Assembly (NCBI RefSeq): GCF_004570845.1
Contig: NZ_SPQZ01000006.1
Location: 62,001-126,000 of the forward strand
Direction of reading: 5' to 3'
Origin: Orlajensenia leifsoniae
Lineage (GTDB): Bacteria > Actinomycetota > Actinomycetes > Actinomycetales > Microbacteriaceae
Length of the DNA stretch: 64,000 nucleotides
Every line of letters begins with the position of its first letter. Positions within the stretch are counted from its first letter, which is position 1. The translations under genes were made by a program, and so were the position numbers. The notes beneath the pieces are model-generated. The model was not told the DNA's origin. It searched no databases and saw only the letters and a list, made by a program, of their open reading frames with translations. Of this stretch, positions 1 through 7,696 are shown piece by piece.

Positions 1-2
1 CC

Positions 3-1505
3 GTGCTGGTACTGCTCGGCACCCTCGCCCTCACGCCCCTCATGAAGACCAACTTCCTCGGGGCGACGGGCCAGAACACCCTGACCGTCACTCAGACGCT
101 CGAGCCGGGTGCATCGCTCGAGGCTCAGGATGCCGCGGCCACCGTCGTGGAGAAGGCACTGCTCGACACCGATGGCGTCGAGACGGTTCAGCTCACCATC
201 GGCTCGTCGGGCAGCGCACTCCGCGACGCCTTCACCGGCGGCGCCGGCGGCATCACCTACTCGATCACGACCGACCCCGACGCCGACGCGACGGCGGTGC
301 AGGCCGACATCGAGGACCAGCTCGCCGACATCACCGACCAGGGCGAGATCGCCGTGACGGCGTCGAGCGGATTCGGCGGCGGCAGCGACATCCTCGTCGA
401 CGTCACGGCCTCGTCGAGCGATGACCTCCAGAAGGCCTCCGACGAGATCGTGACCGCCCTCGGCGACCTCGACTCGATCAAGGCGGCCTCGTCCAACCTG
501 AGCGCTTCGCTGCCGTACATCGCCGTCACCGTCGACCGTGACGCCGCCGCCCAGGCCGGCCTCAGTGAGGTCGCCATCGGCAGCATCGTCTCGCAGGCCA
601 TGCAGCCGAGCACGATCGGCAGCATCGCGATCGACGACTCGACGCTGACGATCTACCTGCAGTCGGAGAACCCGCCCACGACGATCGCCGAGCTCTCGGC
701 CCTGCAGATCCCGACCCTGGCGGGGCCCGTCGCGCTCGACACCCTCGCCACGGTGGAGAACACCGAGGGGCCGGCATCCGTCACCACGGTGAAGGGACTG
801 CGCAGCGCCACCATCACGGCGACGCCGGGCACCGACAACCTGTCGGTGGCCAACACCGAGGTGACCGCGGCCCTCGCGGATGCGAAGCTGCCGCAGGGTG
901 CGAACGCCGAGATCGGCGGCGTCACGGCCAGCCAGGGCGACGCGTTCAGCCAGCTCGGCCTCGCGCTGCTCGCGGCGATCCTCATCGTGTACATCGTCAT
1001 GGTGGCCACGTTCCGCTCGCTCCGCCAGCCGCTGCTGCTGCTCGTCTCGGTGCCGTTCGCGGCGACGGGCGCGATCATCCTGCAGATCGTGTCGGGCATC
1101 CCGCTCGGTGTGGCCTCGCTCATCGGCGTGTTGATGCTGATCGGCATCGTGGTGACGAACGCCATCGTGCTCGTCGACCTGGTGAACCAGTACCGACGGC
1201 GCGGCATGGGCGTGGAGGAGGCCGTCATGCACGGTGCCTCGCGTCGTCTGCGCCCGATCCTCATGACGGCTCTCGCGACGATCTTCGCGCTGCTGCCCAT
1301 GGCGATCGGCCTCACCGGCCACGGCGGATTCATCTCGCAGCCCCTCGCCATCGTCGTCATCGGCGGCCTGGTGTCGTCGACGGTGCTCACGCTCGTCGTG
1401 CTGCCGACGCTGTACAACCTGGTGGAGGGCGCCCGTGACCGCCGGGCCGCGAAGAAGGCCGCCAAGGCCGGGGCCGAGGTTCCCGAGGCTGCGGCCGCCG
1501 AGTAG
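3..1505 (+). CDS. RND/HAE1-family efflux transporter, C-terminal half (5' truncated by window edge)
   Basis: Inner-membrane proton-driven multidrug or lipid exporter of the RND (AcrB/MMPL-like) superfamily. The reading frame is open from the first bases, so the GTG at position 3 is not a credible start and only about the last 500 residues are seen. The visible part begins at the end of a membrane segment, continues through a large extracytoplasmic porter domain (about residues 15-310), then five closely spaced membrane helices with the typical RND repeat features (FRSLRQPLLLL, IGIVVTNAIVLVD, RRLRPILMTALATIFALLP). The tail is Ala/Lys-rich and cytoplasmic. No partner membrane-fusion protein is visible downstream. 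Family assignment is firm; substrate unknown. Confidence 0.85.
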   Translation: MLVLLGTLALTPLMKTNFLGATGQNTLTVTQTLEPGASLEAQDAAATVVEKALLDTDGVETVQLTIGSSGSALRDAFTGGAGGITYSITTDPDADATAVQADIEDQLADITDQGEIAVTASSGFGGGSDILVDVTASSSDDLQKASDEIVTALGDLDSIKAASSNLSASLPYIAVTVDRDAAAQAGLSEVAIGSIVSQAMQPSTIGSIAIDDSTLTIYLQSENPPTTIAELSALQIPTLAGPVALDTLATVENTEGPASVTTVKGLRSATITATPGTDNLSVANTEVTAALADAKLPQGANAEIGGVTASQGDAFSQLGLALLAAILIVYIVMVATFRSLRQPLLLLVSVPFAATGAIILQIVSGIPLGVASLIGVLMLIGIVVTNAIVLVDLVNQYRRRGMGVEEAVMHGASRRLRPILMTALATIFALLPMAIGLTGHGGFISQPLAIVVIGGLVSSTVLTLVVLPTLYNLVEGARDRRAAKKAAKAGAEVPEAAAAE

Positions 1506-1522
1506 GTTCCGCCTCGCTCCGC

Positions 1523-1639
1523 TGGTCGAGTAGCGACCGAGCGGAGCGAGGGCGCGTATCGAGACCACCTCTCACGACCGAGCGTCGGCTGAGGGGTGGT
1601 CTCGATACGCCTGCGACTTCGTCGCGGGCTACTCGACCA
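1523..1639. repeat. REP-like long inverted repeat, possible terminator
   Basis: Outer arms TGGTCGAGTAG / CTACTCGACCA (11 bp, perfect) and inner arms CGTATCGAGACCACC / GGTGGTCTCGATACG (15 bp, perfect) flank a short loop near 1575-1590. The element occupies almost the whole spacer between the efflux gene and the Nudix gene. Palindromes of this sequence type are common between genes in Microbacteriaceae; the sequence directly shows cruciform/hairpin potential that could end transcription of the efflux gene. Confidence 0.85.
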
Positions 1640-1661
1640 ACGGCTTGGGTAGGGTGACCTC

Positions 1662-2135
1662 ATGCCCACCCCCGACTTCGTGCTCGACCTGCGCCGCGCC
1701 ATCGGCACCTCCCCGCTCTGGCTGAGCGGGGTCACCGCCGTGATCCTGCGCGGCGATGAGGTGCTGCTCGCCCGCCGGGCCGACAACGGCCGCATCGCCC
1801 CGATCGCCGGGATCATCGAGCCTGGCGAGGAGCCGGCCGTCGCCGCCGTGCGCGAGGCCTTCGAGGAGACCAACGTCGTGATCGAGGTGGAGCGGCTCGT
1901 GTGGGTGCACGTGCTCGAGCCGATCACCTACGAGAACGGCGACCGGTCGGTCTACCTCGACCTCGCATTCCGCTGCCGGTATATCTCGGGCGACCCGCAC
2001 CCGACCGACGGCGAGAACACCGAGGTGATGTGGGTGCACGTCGACGATCTCGACTCCGTCGGCATGACGGATGATCAGCGCCGCCGCATCGACTACGCCC
2101 TCTCGGCCGACGAGGCCGCGCACTTCGAGCGGTGA
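1662..2135 (+). CDS. Nudix hydrolase
   Basis: A 157-residue protein of the Nudix superfamily, which hydrolyses nucleoside diphosphates linked to another moiety. The Nudix box runs from GIIEPGEE to REAFEETN (about residues 47-67): the G-x5-E-x7-RE-x2-EE core is intact, but the usual final Gly is Asn. A beta-strand TAVILRGDEVLLARR precedes the box as expected. Start ATG at 1662 follows the REP-like repeat directly. The stop overlaps the GTG of the next gene by 4 bp (GTGA), suggesting translational coupling. Substrate cannot be read from the sequence; ADP-ribose, NADH or an oxidised nucleotide are all possible. Confidence 0.9.
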   Translation: MPTPDFVLDLRRAIGTSPLWLSGVTAVILRGDEVLLARRADNGRIAPIAGIIEPGEEPAVAAVREAFEETNVVIEVERLVWVHVLEPITYENGDRSVYLDLAFRCRYISGDPHPTDGENTEVMWVHVDDLDSVGMTDDQRRRIDYALSADEAAHFER

Positions 2136-2740
2136 CGAGCGGCATCACGGGTGATGTGACGCCCCCGCCGGCGCCGACCTGGGGCGCCGCCTCCGGGATC
2201 GACGAGGTCGTCGAGGTCTCGCGCTGGGACTTCCTGGCAGGCGAGAGCCCGAGCGACGACTCCTACAGTCGCGTCTCCGATCCGGGGCGGTACCGTTCGC
2301 TGCACGCCTTCGCGCTCGCCCTCCTCGACGACCTCGAGGCCGAGTTCGAGGTCTCGCGGGACGAGGGGCTGGAGCTGGCCGGCGGCATGGACACCGGCGT
2401 CAGCGTGGTGCGCGCGATCCGGCTCACTCCCGACATGGAGGGGGCGGCATCCGTCACCGTATGCCTCACCGATTTTCCGGGGCTCATGGTGCGCTTCGGT
2501 TCGAGCGCCGCGGTGCCGTTCCCGTTCTGCGGTTGCGACGCCTGCGACGAGCTGGTTCAGGACGTCGTCGAGTCCCTGCGCGACCGAGTCGACGCCGTGG
2601 TCAGCGGAGGCTTCGCCGAGTACGCCCACGGCGAGGCGTCATTCGTCACTGTCCGCGGGTCGAGCGGTCCGGGTGACCCCAGCGGCACGCCGATCATGCA
2701 CTCTGCCTGGTCGCCTCGCATCGAGACGCCTCCGAAATGA
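2132..2740 (+). CDS. DUF6226-like conserved actinobacterial protein
   Basis: A 202-residue soluble protein with no signal peptide or membrane segment. The pattern DDSYSRVSDPGRYRSLHAF near residues 45-63 and PFPFCGCDACDE near residue 130 (CxCxxC cysteines) is what I know from the uncharacterised actinobacterial family DUF6226. The three clustered cysteines could bind a metal or act in redox chemistry, but no function is established. Translation starts at GTG 2132 inside the stop of the Nudix gene, so the two are probably co-translated. A strong hairpin follows 4 bp after the stop. Confidence 0.65.
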   Translation: MTSGITGDVTPPPAPTWGAASGIDEVVEVSRWDFLAGESPSDDSYSRVSDPGRYRSLHAFALALLDDLEAEFEVSRDEGLELAGGMDTGVSVVRAIRLTPDMEGAASVTVCLTDFPGLMVRFGSSAAVPFPFCGCDACDELVQDVVESLRDRVDAVVSGGFAEYAHGEASFVTVRGSSGPGDPSGTPIMHSAWSPRIETPPK

Positions 2741-2743
2741 CGC

Positions 2744-2778
2744 GAATGGCTGCATCCGGAGCCCCGGAGCAGCCATTC
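2744..2778. terminator. Bidirectional hairpin between convergent genes
   Basis: GAATGGCTGC (2744-2753) pairs with GCAGCCATTC (2769-2778) and TCCGG (2755-2759) with CCGGA (2764-2768): 15 bp of stem with one bulged A and a 4-nt loop. It lies between the convergent DUF6226 gene and the copper ATPase gene. No T-tract follows on either side, as is usual in high-GC actinobacteria. Confidence 0.7.
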
Positions 2779-2803
2779 GAGTCCCCTCGAGTCCGGCTCG
2801 TCG

Positions 2804-5008
2804 TCAGCGCCGCACCGACACCTCGGGACGCAGGTCGAGTCGGCGCAGCAGCTGGGCGTTGGCGGCCACGATGATGGTCGACAGGCTCATCAGGATGGCG
2901 CCGACCGACATCGGCAGCACGAAGCCGATCGGGGCGAGCACGCCGGCCGCGAGCGGCACCGACAGCAGGTTGTAGCCGGCGGCCCACCAGAGGTTCTGCT
3001 GCATCTTGCGGTAGCTCGCCGTCGACAGCTCGATGACGGACAGCACGGAGCGCGGATCGGAGCTGGCCAGCACCACGCCGGCCGATGCGATGGCGACGTC
3101 GGTTCCGGCGCCGATCGCGATGCCGACGTCGGCCTGGGCGAGGGCGGGCGCGTCGTTCACGCCGTCGCCGACCATGGCCACGCGCAGTCCCTCGGCCTGC
3201 AGTTCCTGCACCTTCGCGGACTTGTCCTCGGGGCGGACGCCGGCGAAGACGCGGTCGATGCCGAGGCTCGCGGCCACGGTGCGGGCCACGGGCTCGGCGT
3301 CGCCGGTGATCATGACCACCCTGATGCCGCGACGGTGCAGGGCGTCGACGGCCTCGCGCGACTCCGGCCTGACCTCGTCGGCCAGCGCGAGCGCGCCGGC
3401 CACCTGGCCGTCGACGACGACGTGCAGCACGGTCGAGCCGGCCTCGGCCCAGCCGAGCGACGACGCGAGAGGCTCGAGGGCGTGCTCGGCGAGCAGCGCC
3501 GGTCCGCCGACGTGCACGTCGCGTCCGTCGACGACGGCGGTGACGCCCACGGCGGGCGAGGCGCGGAATCCTGTCGCCGACGCCACCTCGAGACCGCGGA
3601 ACGCGGCATTCGCCACGATCGCCCGGGCGAGCGGATGCTCGGAGTCGGCCTCGGCTGCGGCTGCGAGAGCGACCACGGCGTCTGGGTCGAAGCCCGGCGC
3701 GGCTGCGGCATCCGTCACCACGGGCTCGCCCTTCGTGAGGGTGCCGGTCTTGTCGAACAGCACGGCGTTGACCGTGCGCATGGTCTCGAGGGCCAGGCGG
3801 TCGGTGACGAGCACTCCGCCCTTCGCGGCGCGCTCGGTGGCGATGGAGACGACGAGGGGGATGGCGAGGCCCAGGGCGTGCGGGCAGGCGATCACGAGCA
3901 CCGTGATGGTGCGCACGACGGCGTCGTCGGGGCTGCCGAGTGCCGTCCAGACCACGGCGGTGATGAGCGCCGAGCCGAGCGCGAACCAGAACAGCCACGC
4001 AGCGGCCTTGTCGGCGATGCGCTGGGCGCGCGAGCTCGAGGCCTGCGCCTTGGCGACGAGGCGCTGGATGCCGGCGAGGGCGGTGTCGTCGCCGACGGCA
4101 CTGATGCGGACGCGGATGGCCGTGTCCGTCGCGACGGTTCCGGCCACCACGTGGTCGCCGGGGCCGCGGGTGACGGGGCGCGATTCGCCGGTGATCATCG
4201 ACTCGTCGACGTCGGCCGCGCCCTCGATCACGTCGCCGTCCGCGGGCACACGGCCTCCCGGACGCACGATCACCACGTCGCCGAGCGCGAGCGCCGAGGG
4301 GGAGACCAGCTCGGTGCCGGCATCCGTCACCCGCTCCGCCTCATCGGGGAGGAGGGCGGCGAGGGCGTCGAGTGCCGACGACGCCTGGGCGATCGAACGC
4401 ATCTCGATCCAGTGGCCGAGCAGCATGATCACGATGAGGAGGGCCAGCTCCCACCAGAAGTCGAGCTGGTGGTCGAGCAGGCCGAGGCTCGCGCCGAGGG
4501 AGGCGACGAAGGCCACGGTGATCGCCAGCGCGATGAGCAGCATCATGCCCGGCTGGCGGCTCTTCAGCTCGGAGACGCCGCCCGCGAGGAACGGCCAGCC
4601 GCCCCAGAAGAACATGACGGTGCCGAGCACCGGCGAGATCCAGTCGATGACGGATGCCGCGGGGAGCTCGTAGCCGAGCAGCATCGCGAAACTCGGACTG
4701 AACGCGATGACGGGCACGGCGATGACGAGCATGATCCAGAACAGGCGGCGGAACAGCGCGACGTGGTGGGCGTGGCCGCCGTGTCCTGCGTGTCCTGCGT
4801 GTCCGGCGTGGGCGTCGTGGCCGGCGTGGGCGTTGTGCCCCGCATGAGCGTCGTGTCCCGCGTGGGTGTCGTGCCCCGCGTGGTGCTCGTGTCCGGCGTG
4901 GGCATCGTGCCCCGCGTGCTCGTCGTGTCCGGCGTGCTCGTCGTGGTGCTCGTGCATGCCGTGCCCGTGCTCGGCGTGCGCATCCGTCGCCGCGTTCTTC
5001 TCAGCCAT
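2804..5008 (-). CDS. copB: Copper-transporting P1B-type ATPase, CopB-like
   Basis: Integral membrane pump exporting copper (or silver) with ATP. Residues 11-83 are a histidine-rich arm of repeated HAGHD units in place of a CxxC metal-binding domain. Then come membrane helices, actuator motif TGES (273-276), the membrane metal-site motif CPH (375-377), phosphorylation motif DKTGTLT (Asp419), the HP motif (SEHPLA near 456) and a GDGVNDAPAL hinge. CPH plus a His-rich N-terminus is characteristic of the CopB (P1B-3) subgroup, against CPC in CopA. ATG at 5008 has a GAGGAG ribosome site. A CsoR-like palindrome lies 30 bp upstream, indicating copper-responsive control; no csoR gene is visible in the window. 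Confidence 0.9.
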   Translation of the reverse strand: MAEKNAATDAHAEHGHGMHEHHDEHAGHDEHAGHDAHAGHEHHAGHDTHAGHDAHAGHNAHAGHDAHAGHAGHAGHGGHAHHVALFRRLFWIMLVIAVPVIAFSPSFAMLLGYELPAASVIDWISPVLGTVMFFWGGWPFLAGGVSELKSRQPGMMLLIALAITVAFVASLGASLGLLDHQLDFWWELALLIVIMLLGHWIEMRSIAQASSALDALAALLPDEAERVTDAGTELVSPSALALGDVVIVRPGGRVPADGDVIEGAADVDESMITGESRPVTRGPGDHVVAGTVATDTAIRVRISAVGDDTALAGIQRLVAKAQASSSRAQRIADKAAAWLFWFALGSALITAVVWTALGSPDDAVVRTITVLVIACPHALGLAIPLVVSIATERAAKGGVLVTDRLALETMRTVNAVLFDKTGTLTKGEPVVTDAAAAPGFDPDAVVALAAAAEADSEHPLARAIVANAAFRGLEVASATGFRASPAVGVTAVVDGRDVHVGGPALLAEHALEPLASSLGWAEAGSTVLHVVVDGQVAGALALADEVRPESREAVDALHRRGIRVVMITGDAEPVARTVAASLGIDRVFAGVRPEDKSAKVQELQAEGLRVAMVGDGVNDAPALAQADVGIAIGAGTDVAIASAGVVLASSDPRSVLSVIELSTASYRKMQQNLWWAAGYNLLSVPLAAGVLAPIGFVLPMSVGAILMSLSTIIVAANAQLLRRLDLRPEVSVRR

Positions 5009-5037
5009 ACAGGCGTCACTCCTCAGTCATCGATCTG

Positions 5038-5055
5038 ATACCCCTGGGGGGTACC
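5038..5055. promoter_or_regulatory. Candidate CsoR-type copper operator
   Basis: ATACCCCTGGGGGGTACC: half-sites TACCCC and GGGGTA around a short G-tract. It lies 30 bp upstream of the copB start codon and about 70 bp upstream of the divergent hutG. TACCC/GGGTA G-tract pseudo-palindromes upstream of copper exporters are the known pattern for CsoR repressors, which release DNA on binding Cu(I). Confidence 0.6.
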
Positions 5056-5127
5056 TCTCCATACAACCACAGATCTCGGTTTCTGTTCCCGATTCCCCCG
5101 AACCGGCCCACTCGTTAGGCTCGAAGC

Positions 5128-6108
5128 GTGACCGATTCTGCGACAGACCCCGCCTCCGATCTCGACGCCGAACACGGTCTGCCGCACGACCCGTCATGGC
5201 CGCGCGCCGGGGACTGGCCGTCGCTCGACGAGTTGGAGCCCGGCATCCACCCCGACCTGGCGATCATCGGCATCCCGGCCTGGCGCACCTCCCTCTCGCC
5301 CACGGGCGCGCACGCCACCCCGGCGGCGATCCGCGAGGTGCTGCGCCGCTACAGTCCGGCCCTGATGCCCGACCGCAGCTCCACATCGAGGCTCGTGCTC
5401 GATCACCTCGACCTGGGGTCGCTCGTCACGGTCGACGTCGGTGATGTCGACGATCCCGACGGACCTATCGGCGAGGGGCGGGCTATCGCGGCGGTGGCGG
5501 ATGCCGCAGAACAGGCGACCCTGCTCGTGGCCCTCGGGGGAGACAACTCCCTGACCGTCGCCACGGCGCTCGGCGTCTGGGGCGAGCAACTCCCGACCGC
5601 CGGCCTCATCACGCTCGACGCGCACTACGACCTGCGCGACGGGGAGTCCAACGGCTCACCGGTGCGCCGCCTCATCGAGGCCGGCCTCGACGGGCGCCGG
5701 ATCGTGCAGATCGGCATCGCCGACTTCGCCAACTCGGCCGAGTACGCCCGCCGCGCCTTCGACCACGGCATCACCGTCGTGCACCGCGACGAACTGCACC
5801 GCCGCCCGATGAGCGACGTCATGGCCGAGGCGCTCGACATCGCCGGGGCCGCGGGCGGCCCGATCCACGTCGACCTCGACGTGGACGTCTGCGACCGGTC
5901 GGTGGCGCCGGGGTGCCCGGCTTCGGTGCCCGGCGGCATCTCGGCCTATGAGCTGAGAATGGCCGCGCGCGCCGCAGCCGCCGACGACAGGGTGCGCTCC
6001 ATCGACATCGCCGAGGTCGACGCCACCGCCGACGCCGAGGACGGCCGCACGGTGCGCCTCGCCGCGCTGCTCGTGCTCGAGGCCCTGGCTGGAGTCGCGC
6101 TGCGCTGA
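5128..6108 (+). CDS. hutG: Formimidoylglutamase (arginase/ureohydrolase family)
   Basis: Manganese hydrolase converting N-formimino-L-glutamate to L-glutamate and formamide, the last step of four-step histidine degradation. The 326-residue protein has the ureohydrolase metal motifs GGDNS (137-141), DAHYD (164-168) and DLDVD (249-253). Asn140 replaces the His found in arginases; an Asn ligand at this place is known from characterised formiminoglutamases, which favours HutG over agmatinase or arginase. hutH, hutU and hutI lie 8-16 kb away, supporting the role. It stands alone here, divergent from copB, and I see no hut-type operator upstream. A short N-terminal arm with HDPSWPRAGDW is typical of the actinobacterial enzymes. 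Confidence 0.8.
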   Translation: MTDSATDPASDLDAEHGLPHDPSWPRAGDWPSLDELEPGIHPDLAIIGIPAWRTSLSPTGAHATPAAIREVLRRYSPALMPDRSSTSRLVLDHLDLGSLVTVDVGDVDDPDGPIGEGRAIAAVADAAEQATLLVALGGDNSLTVATALGVWGEQLPTAGLITLDAHYDLRDGESNGSPVRRLIEAGLDGRRIVQIGIADFANSAEYARRAFDHGITVVHRDELHRRPMSDVMAEALDIAGAAGGPIHVDLDVDVCDRSVAPGCPASVPGGISAYELRMAARAAAADDRVRSIDIAEVDATADAEDGRTVRLAALLVLEALAGVALR

Positions 6109-6186
6109 TGCGCTGCGGCTCCCGCGGCCTGCCCCGCGGCTCCCGCGGGCTGCTCCCGCGGCCCACGCCGTCGCACTCACCCGCGA

Positions 6187-6239
6187 TCTGCCCACTTCCG
6201 TGGGTGTTCGAGCCCGAGCACTAGCGGGAGTGGGCAACT
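6187..6239. repeat. Palindromic element, extragenic relative of the 56-bp hut elements
   Basis: TGCCCACTTCCG (6189-6200) faces CGGGAGTGGGCA (6225-6236), an inverted repeat with one mismatch around a 24-nt loop. The arms match those of the 56-bp elements inside hutI (15098-15153) and hutU (16647-16702). It lies between the convergent hutG and alpha/beta hydrolase genes and may also act as a terminator. Confidence 0.75.
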
Positions 6240-6268
6240 GGGTGGGCGGCGCGGCTCCGCGAGCGACC

Positions 6269-7072
6269 TCAGCCCAGCCGCTCGTGCAGGAACGCGACGA
6301 CGCGAGCGCGGGCAGCAAGCGCCGGGTTGCCGGGGGTCTCGCGCAGCTCTCCAGTCAGCACGGAGTGCGCCGTGCTGGAGAACCCACCCGGGTTGCCGCG
6401 CGACGAGTCGAGCTCGATGATCTCGAAGGCGTCGCCGAGACGCGCCTTCACCGTGCGGAAGCGCGCGCCCTGGGCTGCCCTGTCCTCGCTGAAGCGGAGC
6501 CCCATCGCGCACAGCTCGCCGGATGCCGCCCTCTCGGCGACCCGGTCCAACTCGGCCGGGCTCATGCCGGGGTCGGCGATGCGACGCGCTCCGAGGGGGA
6601 ACGGAACCGACGGCTGGCTCGCGACGGCCGCGAGCACGGAGTCGTCGACGGCGGCGGCCAGCGCGAAGCCGCCGGTGAAGCACATGCCGATCACTCCGAC
6701 GCCCGCGCCCGGGGTGCGCGCGTTGAGGTCGGCGGCGACTGCGCGCAGGTAGGCGCTCACGGGGCGGGCGGCATCCGTTGCGAAGGCCCGGAACTCCGTC
6801 GAGACGCAGAGGCGCGCCACGACGCCGGCCGTGTAGCCCGCGGTCATCGGGCGGCCGGGTTCGCCGAACGGCGACGGCACCACCACGGTGAATCCCTCGG
6901 CGACGAGGTGTTCGGCGAGGCCGAGCACCTCGGGCGTGATGCCCGGGAGCTCGGGGATGAGCACGACTCCGGGGCCACTGCCCTTCTCGTAGCAGTCGTG
7001 GGTGAGGCCGGCACCCGTGAACCGTGCCACGACCCAGCCGTCGAGGGTGGCGGTGGGAGCGGCGGCGGTCAT
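6269..7072 (-). CDS. Dienelactone hydrolase-family alpha/beta hydrolase
   Basis: Predicted soluble hydrolase of about 267 residues. The nucleophile elbow is GMCFTGG with cysteine as nucleophile, the pattern of dienelactone hydrolases rather than the serine of most esterases. The strand VVLIPELPGI and the loop carrying the oxyanion hole precede it. I place the start at ATG 7072 (MTAAAP), which leaves 64 bp to the divergent sixA-like gene; an in-frame ATG at 7138 would overlap that gene and adds a low-complexity leader. The natural substrate is unknown; no aromatic degradation genes are nearby. Confidence 0.75.
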   Translation of the reverse strand: MTAAAPTATLDGWVVARFTGAGLTHDCYEKGSGPGVVLIPELPGITPEVLGLAEHLVAEGFTVVVPSPFGEPGRPMTAGYTAGVVARLCVSTEFRAFATDAARPVSAYLRAVAADLNARTPGAGVGVIGMCFTGGFALAAAVDDSVLAAVASQPSVPFPLGARRIADPGMSPAELDRVAERAASGELCAMGLRFSEDRAAQGARFRTVKARLGDAFEIIELDSSRGNPGGFSSTAHSVLTGELRETPGNPALAARARVVAFLHERLG

Positions 7073-7136
7073 GGGGCGATCGTAGTCGTCGCCGCTCTCT
7101 GGGCGTCGCGGCGGTGCCGGAGTAGCGTGGACTGGC

Positions 7137-7676
7137 ATGAAGACCCTCGTGATCGTGCGGCACGCGAAGTCCGACTGGGATGATCCCGACCTGAGCGACC
7201 ATCAGCGTCCGCTGAACGATCGGGGCCAGAGGGACGCTCCCCGGATGGGCCGACGGATGCAGGAGCGCGGCCTCGCGCCCGACGTGGTGTTCTCGAGCAG
7301 TGCCGTGCGGGCGCTCACCACGGCCACGATCATCGCCGACGAACTCGGCTACGCGCGGGATCGCATCCGCGTGCTCGATCGGCTCTACGGGGCTTCGCCG
7401 GCGACGATGCTCGACGTCGTCGCCGAGTTGGACGAGACGGATGCGGCTGCCGACGCCTCCAGTTCCACGGTCGTGGTGGTCGCGCACGATCCCGGCATGA
7501 GCGACTTGGCCGCCCACTTCACGATGGACCGCGGAGCGGAGGCCATCGCGGCCATGCCGACCTGCGCCGTCGCCGAGTTCACCTTCGATGCCGACCGGTG
7601 GACGGGGCTGGCGGAGCGTCGGCCGATGGAGGTGCGGTTCGATTCGCCCGGGCACGGGCACGGGCACGGGCACTGA
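7137..7676 (+). CDS. SixA-type phosphohistidine phosphatase (histidine phosphatase superfamily)
   Basis: A 179-residue cytoplasmic protein of the RHG-type histidine phosphatase branch. The catalytic motif RHAKSDW is at residues 8-14 (His9 nucleophile), followed by DHQRPLNDRGQRDAPRMG and the second catalytic histidine in VVVAHDPGMSDL. This arrangement matches SixA, which dephosphorylates phosphohistidine on signalling or phosphotransfer proteins. The C-terminus ends in an alternating Gly-His tail (HGHGHGHGH), which may bind metal and looks like a lineage-specific addition. It is transcribed divergently from the alpha/beta hydrolase. Confidence 0.8.
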   Translation: MKTLVIVRHAKSDWDDPDLSDHQRPLNDRGQRDAPRMGRRMQERGLAPDVVFSSSAVRALTTATIIADELGYARDRIRVLDRLYGASPATMLDVVAELDETDAAADASSSTVVVVAHDPGMSDLAAHFTMDRGAEAIAAMPTCAVAEFTFDADRWTGLAERRPMEVRFDSPGHGHGHGH

Positions 7677-7696
7677 GGAGCATCCGCTCTCAGTAG

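Noticed and set aside
5060-5127. hut operator before hutG
   Set aside because: CAGATCTCGGTTTCTG has the half-sites in the wrong order and does not fit the consensus.
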